Assembly (NCBI GenBank): GCA_945949385.1
Contig: CAMFEL010000084.1
Span: forward strand, 1 to 8,774
DNA length: 8,774 nt
From: an uncultured Clostridia bacterium
GTDB taxonomy: Bacteria > Bacillota > Clostridia > Oscillospirales > CAG-272
Reading direction: 5' to 3'
Shown: piece by piece, positions 1-5,057 of the stretch
Position numbering within the stretch: the stretch's first letter is position 1
How the letters are laid out: each line of letters opens with the position of its first letter
Made by a program: the position numbers and the translations under genes
The notes under the pieces: model-generated
What the model was told of the DNA's origin: nothing
The model's database searches: none
Seen by the model: only the letters and a program-made list of their open reading frames with translations

Positions 1-42
1 GAAAAAGCACAGAAGAGAGCTTGCTTTCTTCTGTGCTTTTTC
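1..42. terminator. Strong hairpin terminator, probably bidirectional
   Basis: Bases 1-16 and 27-42 are perfect reverse complements (GAAAAAGCACAGAAGA against TCTTCTGTGCTTTTTC). The stem extends by two more pairs, one of them G-T, around a loop of about six bases. A run of five T closes the arm when read in either direction, so the element can end transcripts from the leftward operon here and from any converging gene to the left of the window. The left arm starts at the window edge, so the minus-strand tail after it cannot be seen. This is the only canonical rho-independent terminator in the 279 bases downstream of the kinase gene. Confidence 0.75.
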
Positions 43-73
43 CCGCTCGCCGCTTGCGCGGCACCCCTGCGGG
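42..73. other. GC-rich nested hairpin beside the terminator
   Basis: An outer stem CCCGC/GCGGG (42-46 with 69-73) encloses an inner stem GCCGC/GCGGC (49-53 with 58-62) closed by a TTGC tetraloop. The two stems are separated by small internal loops. It abuts the terminator hairpin at 1-42. For minus-strand transcripts it would be an extra structure met just before the terminator. No coding potential was seen. Its role is unknown. Confidence 0.4.
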
Positions 74-118
74 AACTGTTTTAGACTTCTTCACCCTAAT
101 TAAAAGTTTTTTGGGGTT

Positions 119-150
119 CTTAGTACCTTTTTTTCAAAAAAGGTACTAAG
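119..150. repeat. Perfect 15-bp inverted repeat with A/T core
   Basis: CTTAGTACCTTTTTT at 119-133 is the exact reverse complement of AAAAAAGGTACTAAG at 136-150, with only two bases between them. Neither side is followed by a convincing T-run, so it is not a standard terminator on either strand. It is directly joined to the hairpin array at 151-269. The combination looks like a composite intergenic repeat, possibly a MITE or REP-like element. That interpretation is inference; only the symmetry is seen directly. Confidence 0.7.
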
Positions 151-269
151 CGGGGTACGGGGCAGCGCCCCGCTTGTGGTCGGAGCGCGAGGCAGAGCCT
201 CGCACATACCCACCGGAGCACGGGGCAGCGCCCCGCCAATACTCATCGGGGTACGGGGAAGCGCCCCGC
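151..269. repeat. Array of four degenerate GC-rich hairpin units
   Basis: Four related 23-base cores start at 151, 181, 214 and 247, so the spacing is 30, 33 and 33 bases, and the 7-10 bases between cores are variable. Each core has the form CGG(G/A)G(T/C)(A/G)C followed by a palindrome. Units 1 and 3 carry CGGGGC-AGC-GCCCCG (158-172 and 221-235). Unit 2 carries GCGAGGC-AGA-GCCTCGC (187-203), in which a G-to-A change on one arm is matched by C-to-T on the other. Unit 4 (254-268) has lost one pair. The array lies just downstream of the kinase stop codon and would be in the 3' part of its transcript. No reading frame was found in it. Confidence 0.75.
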
Positions 270-279
270 ATATGACTTT

Positions 280-1737
280 TCACTGCAGTATGCTCTTTAT
301 GCCGCCGACAAGGGTGTCATAGCGGGATCGCTTTTCGCGGTAGAATTCATATGAAGAGGCGTCGTCAAGCCGTAGGCGCTCTGAATGTACCATGGTTTCT
401 CTGCATTGACCGTAGTCTGAGAAAAGACCCAGACCGACCGCCGCAGTCATGGCAGCTCCCACACAGCAGGTTTCCTTTTCGCGCATGCGGTAAATGTCAC
501 AGCCGGTCACATATCCCACAATGCTTGACCAAAGCTCGCTTCTTGCGGCACCGCCGGTCCTCATCAGCTTTTTAATGCTCATACCGCGTTCGGCAAAGCC
601 GTCAAGGACTCCCGCGGCTTCAAATGCCACGCCCTCCATAAGGGCGCGCGCAATGTCGTAGCGGTCGTGCCCAGCGTCAAGGCCCAGCATAACCCCGCGC
701 ATATCGGGGCGCATATGAGGGAATCCCGCGCCGCATACATAAGGCATAACGAACAAATCCCGGGCAGAGTCCCGACGGCTCTGTGCCATACTGTCGATCT
801 CTTTGAAATCGCGGTCGATTATCTTTTTGTACCAGTTAAGAGCGCTGCCCGCGCTGACAATGGAGGCAAGAGCGCCGTAAAGTCCCGACACGGGATGTAT
901 TCCGGGCGAAATGTGGCTGTCGGTGTAAAGGGGAGCCTTAGTCACACCCAGTACCACCCACGTGGTTCCGGTAGCAAGCAGCATATCACCCTCGCAGACT
1001 GCCCCGCAGCCTACGGCGGCACAGTACTGATCGTGAGCGCCGTTAAACACTTTAACTTTTTTTGAAAGCCCAAGCTGCTCCGCAGCGCTGTCTGTCAAAT
1101 TGCCGATCTCGGCGCCGATAGGCAAAACCTCCGGCAGCCTGTCCTCGTTAATACCCAGAAAATCAAGAATTTCGCCGTTCCACTCTTTTTTGCCTATGTC
1201 GTACATCTGCCGCATGGCGGCGTTTGTAGGGTCGATAACACAGCGCCCGCAAAGCTTCATATTCATATATTCAAGAGTGGATATGAATTTTTCAGCAGAG
1301 GCAAAAAGCCGGGGTTCGTTTTCCCGTATCCACAGAATTTTTGCGGCGTCAAGAACGGGATTGGGCAGCCAACCGCTTGTGCGGTAGATATTCTCCGCCC
1401 CTATTTCATGCGACAGCCTCTCTGCTTCACGGGAAGCGCGGCTGTCCATCCAGGTGATCACCTCGCCGAGGGGGTTGCCGTCTCCGTCGGCGCAAAGCAT
1501 ACTCGCCGCCTGCGTGGAAAGGCTTATGCCGGCCACTTTTCCCGCATCAAGGCTCCGTGTCGCTTCTCTGACGGCGTATACAGCGGCGTCCCACCAGTCA
1601 TGGGCGTTTTGCGTGACCCGTACGCCGTCGCTGTGCAAAGGATATTCCCTGTACCCGCCGGAAATTATATTTCCGCCCTCGTCGGCAACAACGGCTTTCG
1701 TGCCGGTGGTGCCCACATCAAGTCCGATAATATACAT
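280..1737 (-). CDS. FGGY-family carbohydrate kinase, substrate unassigned
   Basis: The 485-residue product is probably a cytosolic kinase that phosphorylates a sugar or polyol with ATP. The length is normal for the FGGY family. The N-terminal phosphate loop is GLDVGTTGTKAVV (5-17), followed by the substrate-region motif LSTQAAS (73-79) and WMDSR (96-100). The expected catalytic aspartate is D236 in NGAHDQ. ATP-side motifs are TGTTWVVLG (256-264), TGGAARSELW (394-403) and the GAAMTAAVGLGLF stretch (427-439). True xylulokinases usually have GQMHG where this protein has STQAAS, so a xylB name is not justified. The ATG lies 2 bp after the aminotransferase stop codon and has no evident Shine-Dalgarno sequence, which suggests translational coupling. 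It is the last gene before the terminator region. Family assignment is firm; the substrate is unknown. Confidence 0.9.
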   Translation of the reverse strand: MYIIGLDVGTTGTKAVVADEGGNIISGGYREYPLHSDGVRVTQNAHDWWDAAVYAVREATRSLDAGKVAGISLSTQAASMLCADGDGNPLGEVITWMDSRASREAERLSHEIGAENIYRTSGWLPNPVLDAAKILWIRENEPRLFASAEKFISTLEYMNMKLCGRCVIDPTNAAMRQMYDIGKKEWNGEILDFLGINEDRLPEVLPIGAEIGNLTDSAAEQLGLSKKVKVFNGAHDQYCAAVGCGAVCEGDMLLATGTTWVVLGVTKAPLYTDSHISPGIHPVSGLYGALASIVSAGSALNWYKKIIDRDFKEIDSMAQSRRDSARDLFVMPYVCGAGFPHMRPDMRGVMLGLDAGHDRYDIARALMEGVAFEAAGVLDGFAERGMSIKKLMRTGGAARSELWSSIVGYVTGCDIYRMREKETCCVGAAMTAAVGLGLFSDYGQCRETMVHSERLRLDDASSYEFYREKRSRYDTLVGGIKSILQ

Positions 1738-1739
1738 AA

Positions 1740-3278
1740 TTACTTGCCGAGCAGAACGTCAATTGTGTCGACTATGTAGTCAAGCACAGCCTCATCCGCA
1801 ATAACGGGGGGCTTCATAAGCATAGCCGGCAGACAGTTTGCCTTGTAAATCTGAGCGGAAGCGTCGATGCAGGCATCTTTCATCTTTCCCGCAAAAGCCG
1901 CGGCGTCGTCAACGGTGTGGAAGTGCAGAGCGGAAAGATGTCCCAGTCCCTCAACATCGAGAATAACATCGGGATGCTTTTTGTGAACCGCCTTGAGCCC
2001 CTCGGCAAAGTGTTTGCCCATAGCCGCTACCTTGTCGCCGTTTGCACGCATAAAGGTCATTGTAATAATGTAGGAAAGCGCCGCAAGCTCCTCCTGACCG
2101 TTGGTCACAAGGGCACCGAACTGATTAAGGGTGTCCATTTCGGCGGTGGTGATTATCTTGGAAGCGGGATATTCGCCGCCGGGGAAGCCCTTGCCCACAA
2201 TGGAGAAATCGGGCTCCAGACCGTAAAGACGGAACAGGAACGCTCCCTTGTACCACATACAGGACTGAATTTCGTCACACATAGTGGGGGTGTCATACTC
2301 TCGGCACAGCTTGTACGCCGCCTGCAGATATTCCTTTGTAAGACGGATCCCGCCGTAGTTCATAAGGATTATCTCGTGAGAAAATCCCGCGGTCTTGTAT
2401 TTTCCGGTGTTGTACTTCTTTATCTTTGCTTCAAAGTCTCCGATGTCGTTTATCATAACGGGAACGACCTTGTAAACCTCACCGTCATCCTCTTTTTGGC
2501 GGATCTCCGGCCACAGTCCGCGCAGAGTCTGTGCCACAACGGGAGTGCCGTGATAGTTGCCCTCAATGCCGCCGTTTTTGTCGCCCATAACGAAGAATAC
2601 GGGTGTTCTGCCCTCGTATTTCGGAGCGGGGAAGGTGGAGTCGAGCCTGTAAAAGCGCGCCAGCATCATTTTCAGACCTGCCTCACAGGCAAGAGAGCCG
2701 GTCTCAAGGTTTATGACTCTGTTGAGCACCTTGGGCTCTGTGGAGGCAAGCACCTTTTCGGTTGCCTCCTCGTCCTCCCATTCAATGCCGTTTGCCATCT
2801 GAACGAGGCGCTTTTCCATAAGTCTGGTTATGTAGCCGCGGGTGTTGTTGTGAGTTGCATTGATAATGCCCATTCTGCGGGCGTTGTCAATAAGCTTGTA
2901 GCCGTCGAAGCGGTGACCCAGCGGAGTGTGATAATGCTCGCTTTTTCCGATAAGATAAAGCTTTCCGTCCTCGCCGACGCGATATGAGCAGAAGCCCGTA
3001 ACGGGAGCCTGATTTGTATTGGTAGCGTGAGCAAAAGCGGCGGTAGCGGCGCCCTTGTTGTCGTTTTCAAAGGGTGCCATTATCCGAGTACCAACACGGC
3101 TCAGCATTTCGTCGCACTTTTTCTGCTTTTCCTCGGGGTAGAAGTCTATCTTCTCGTCGGCTATATTCATAGTCTCCTCGTATGACATAACTCCGAGAGC
3201 CTCGTTAGCTCTTGCAACGGACTCGGTGTAGTCTCTTCCCAGCAGATCGGAAAGAGAAAGCTTTGGTGAATTGAACAT
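1740..3278 (-). CDS. Class III-fold PLP-dependent aminotransferase, substrate unassigned
   Basis: The 512-residue product resembles fold-type I, class III aminotransferases, which move an amino group between an amine or amino acid and a keto acid using pyridoxal phosphate. Visible landmarks are TGSLACEAGLKMMLARF (193-209, the cofactor phosphate/helix region), NYHGTP (241-246, equivalent to the usual YHGRT), CDEIQ (334-338, with D335 expected to contact the pyridine nitrogen) and VGKGFPGGEYPAS (361-373), where K363 is the likely Schiff-base lysine. Typical members have 400-460 residues; the extra length here lies mainly in the N-terminal 100 residues. After CDEIQ the usual TGFGRTG is replaced by SCMWYKG, so it belongs to a divergent subgroup. 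The ATG is supported by GGAGG at 3287-3291, 8 bases upstream. The downstream kinase gene begins 2 bp after the stop, implying a shared pathway. The substrate cannot be named. Confidence 0.85.
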   Translation of the reverse strand: MFNSPKLSLSDLLGRDYTESVARANEALGVMSYEETMNIADEKIDFYPEEKQKKCDEMLSRVGTRIMAPFENDNKGAATAAFAHATNTNQAPVTGFCSYRVGEDGKLYLIGKSEHYHTPLGHRFDGYKLIDNARRMGIINATHNNTRGYITRLMEKRLVQMANGIEWEDEEATEKVLASTEPKVLNRVINLETGSLACEAGLKMMLARFYRLDSTFPAPKYEGRTPVFFVMGDKNGGIEGNYHGTPVVAQTLRGLWPEIRQKEDDGEVYKVVPVMINDIGDFEAKIKKYNTGKYKTAGFSHEIILMNYGGIRLTKEYLQAAYKLCREYDTPTMCDEIQSCMWYKGAFLFRLYGLEPDFSIVGKGFPGGEYPASKIITTAEMDTLNQFGALVTNGQEELAALSYIITMTFMRANGDKVAAMGKHFAEGLKAVHKKHPDVILDVEGLGHLSALHFHTVDDAAAFAGKMKDACIDASAQIYKANCLPAMLMKPPVIADEAVLDYIVDTIDVLLGK

Positions 3279-3286
3279 CTTGTTTT

Positions 3287-3291
3287 CCTCC
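3287..3291 (-). promoter_or_regulatory. Ribosome binding site of the aminotransferase gene
   Basis: The minus strand reads CCGGAGGAAAACAAG immediately before the ATG. The GGAGG core is 8 bases from the start codon. This is the strongest ribosome site between ruvB and the kinase gene and fixes the aminotransferase start. Confidence 0.8.
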
Positions 3292-3312
3292 GGATATTAC
3301 TTTATGTTATTT

Positions 3313-3340
3313 ATTTTAATTTTCAATCTTCGACTTTCAA
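3313..3340 (-). promoter_or_regulatory. Candidate promoter for the aminotransferase-kinase pair
   Basis: On the minus strand TTGAAA (3335-3340) is followed 16 bases later by TAAAAT (3313-3318), a plausible sigma-A -35/-10 pair. Transcription would start near 3306, leaving a leader of about 28 bases that includes the GGAGG ribosome site. The -35 hexamer overlaps the ruvB stop codon (3337-3339). The region is A+T-rich and repetitive, so matches to promoter hexamers arise easily here and the call is tentative. Confidence 0.4.
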
Positions 3341-3354
3341 TTTTCAATTTTCAT
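3313..3354 (-). repeat. GAAAATT-type simple repeat spanning the ruvB stop codon
   Basis: The minus strand shows successive near-copies of the seven-base word TGAAAAT: ATGAAAATTGAAAATTGAAA, then a degenerate copy (GTCGAAGAT), then TGAAAAT again. The first copies encode the last ruvB residues (MKIEN) and its TGA; the rest is non-coding. It also supplies the hexamers of the candidate promoter in the same place. Confidence 0.6.
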
Positions 3355-4395
3355 CTGTCCGTCATCCCGACCGGGTCGGTAGGGGATACCCAGATGCTCA
3401 TATGCAAGGCGCGTCACGCACCTGCCTCTCGGGGTTCTGGAGACAAAGCCGATCTGCATAAGATATGGCTCATAAACATCCTCAATGGTGACGGCCTCCT
3501 CGCCCACCGTAGCGGCGAGGGTGTCAAGCCCCACGGGGCCTCCGTCATAGTATTTTATCATGGTCTCCATCATTTTTCTGTCGGTGTTGTCAAGCCCCAG
3601 CTCGTCTATCTCCAGCATTTTCAGGGCATCGGACGCCACCTTCAGAGTGATCTCGCCGTCCCCCTTGACCTGAGCGTAGTCGCGCACACGCTTAAGCAGC
3701 CTGTTGGCAATACGGGGCGTGCCGCGTGAGCGGGAGGCGATCTCAAGAGCGCCCTCCCCGTCAATGGGAATTTCCAGTATGCCTGCGCTGCGCCGAACTA
3801 TCTTTGCAAGCTCCTCGGGCGTATACAGCTCAAGGCGAAGCAGTACACCGAAACGGTCTCTGAGCGGTGTGGTAAGCTGTCCCGCCCGGGTCGTCGCGCC
3901 GATAAGAGTGAAATGCTGAAGCGGCAGTCTGATACTGCGCGCCGCAGGTCCCTTGCCGATAATGATATCGAGAGAAAAATCCTCCATAGCGGGGTACAGG
4001 ATTTCCTCAATACTGCGGTTGAGACGGTGTATCTCGTCAATAAACAGCACATCACCCTCCCCCAGATTTGTCAGCAGCGCCGCAAGATCGCCCTGCTTCT
4101 CAATGGCGGGGCCGCTTGTAACGCGGAAGTTTACCCCAAGCTCCGAGGCAATAATACCGGAAAGCGTGGTTTTTCCCAGTCCCGGAGGGCCGTACAGCAG
4201 TACATGATCCAGGGTGTCGCCGCGCATTTTAGCCGCGTCGATATAAATTTTCAGGACTTCCTTAGCCTTTTCCTGCCCGATGTATTCGTCAAAGGTATGG
4301 GGCCGCAGAGTCACCTCCGTGTCCGCGTCCTCCTCTGTGACGGAGGATTCCACTATTCTGTTTTCAAAATCGAAATCGTTTACGAAGCTGTCCAA
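3337..4395 (-). CDS. ruvB: Holliday junction branch-migration ATPase RuvB
   Basis: RuvB is the hexameric AAA+ motor that, loaded by RuvA, pumps DNA through Holliday junctions in recombinational repair. The 352-residue product is full length. It shows LRPHTFDEYIGQ (30-41), Walker A GPPGLGKTT (69-77), Walker B LFIDEIHRL (117-125), sensor 1 GATTR (166-170), the arginine-finger region LRDRFG (178-183), sensor 2 GTPRIANRLLKRVRDYAQ (225-242) and the C-terminal winged helix with GFVSRTPRGR (316-325). The start codon is TTG at 4395, chosen because an almost ideal TAAGGAGGTG lies 7 bases upstream and no ATG occurs in this frame before the Walker region begins. The gene starts 12 bp after ruvA. The last residues, KIEN, are encoded by a simple repeat. 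Confidence 0.97.
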   Translation of the reverse strand: MDSFVNDFDFENRIVESSVTEEDADTEVTLRPHTFDEYIGQEKAKEVLKIYIDAAKMRGDTLDHVLLYGPPGLGKTTLSGIIASELGVNFRVTSGPAIEKQGDLAALLTNLGEGDVLFIDEIHRLNRSIEEILYPAMEDFSLDIIIGKGPAARSIRLPLQHFTLIGATTRAGQLTTPLRDRFGVLLRLELYTPEELAKIVRRSAGILEIPIDGEGALEIASRSRGTPRIANRLLKRVRDYAQVKGDGEITLKVASDALKMLEIDELGLDNTDRKMMETMIKYYDGGPVGLDTLAATVGEEAVTIEDVYEPYLMQIGFVSRTPRGRCVTRLAYEHLGIPYRPGRDDGQMKIEN

Positions 4396-4400
4396 AGCGG

Positions 4401-4410
4401 CACCTCCTTA
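4401..4410 (-). promoter_or_regulatory. Ribosome binding site that fixes the TTG start of ruvB
   Basis: TAAGGAGGTG matches the anti-Shine-Dalgarno sequence almost completely. Its GGAGG core is 8 bases and its GGAGGT end 7 bases from the TTG codon at 4395. The first three bases, TAA, are the stop codon of ruvA, so a ribosome finishing ruvA sits on the ruvB site. This suggests coupled translation and compensates for the weak start codon. Confidence 0.85.
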
Positions 4411-5040
4411 ACCTTTCATAAGCTTTGCGAGAGCCAGACGGATAAGCTCCTCCGTGGGAAGAGAAGCGTCAAGCCCGGCAAGCGCCGACAGAGCCTCACT
4501 GCGCGAATATCCGAGAACGGCGAGAGCGTCCCCGGCGTCCGAAAGATTGCTGCCGGCCGAAATACCGATTTTTCCCGCCGACGGAGCGACCTCCCCTTTT
4601 GCGGAGGATGAGGATGAATAGAAATTCTTTGCAACCTTGTCCCGAAGCTCCAGCACTATGCGAGCCGCCGTTTTCGCGCCCACTCCGGGGGCTCGGGAAA
4701 TCGCTTTCGAGTCCTCTGCGGCAACGGCGGATATAAAGGCATCGGGGCTGAGCACGGACAGTACGGAAACCGCCGCCTTCGGACCCACGCCGGAGATTGA
4801 TATAAGCATTTTGAACAGCTTCAGCTCCTCTTCCGTGCAGAAGCCGTACAGCTCCATAGCGTCCTCTCTCACCGCCATATAGGTGTAGACCTTCACCTTT
4901 GCGCCCACACCGGGATTGGAAAGGTGCGTCACCGTGTTGCCCGTAACGCTGAGCAGAAAGCCAACGCCGCCGCAGTCTATGACCGCGGTCATATTAACTG
5001 CGTCAAGCTCCGCAAGCTCGCCGCTTAGACAGTATATCAT
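4408..5040 (-). CDS. ruvA: Holliday junction DNA-binding protein RuvA
   Basis: RuvA binds four-way junctions as a tetramer or octamer and loads RuvB rings onto opposite arms. The 210-residue product has the normal three-part layout. The N-terminal OB fold (about 1-62) includes MIYCLSGEL and CGGVGFLL. Two helix-hairpin-helix motifs follow: SISGVGPKAAVSVLS (81-95) and SRAPGVGAKTAARIVLELRDK (about 115-135). A Ser-rich flexible linker (about 140-165) leads to the RuvB-contacting domain III (about 166-210, SDAGDALAVLGYS to ALAKLMKG). The ATG is 17 bp after the yfhO stop; the ribosome site AAAGGA is 12 bases upstream, a rather long spacing, and begins inside the yfhO stop. No SOS (LexA/DinR) box was seen nearby, so it is probably read from the operon promoter. 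Confidence 0.97.
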   Translation of the reverse strand: MIYCLSGELAELDAVNMTAVIDCGGVGFLLSVTGNTVTHLSNPGVGAKVKVYTYMAVREDAMELYGFCTEEELKLFKMLISISGVGPKAAVSVLSVLSPDAFISAVAAEDSKAISRAPGVGAKTAARIVLELRDKVAKNFYSSSSSAKGEVAPSAGKIGISAGSNLSDAGDALAVLGYSRSEALSALAGLDASLPTEELIRLALAKLMKG

Positions 5041-5057
5041 ATTGTAAGCCCGTCCTT

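Noticed and set aside
119..150. Inverted repeat as an intrinsic terminator for the kinase transcript
   Set aside because: No T-run follows the stem on either strand; the hairpin at 1-42 fits that role much better.
151..269. Regularly spaced repeats suggesting a CRISPR array
   Set aside because: The cores are only about 23 bases with 7-10 base gaps and are degenerate. CRISPR spacers are about 30 bases and repeats nearly identical, and no cas gene is present.
1917..2987. Long plus-strand open frame of 356 codons
   Set aside because: It lies wholly opposite the aminotransferase gene, has no recognisable motif, and the minus frame shows clear PLP-enzyme landmarks.
3913..4611. Plus-strand open frame of 232 codons
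   Set aside because: It runs antisense across the well-defined ruvB-ruvA junction and is composition-driven.
4396..5057. Separate SOS-controlled promoter for ruvAB
   Set aside because: No GAAC-N4-GTTC type site or convincing -35/-10 pair was found in the short gaps before ruvA or ruvB.
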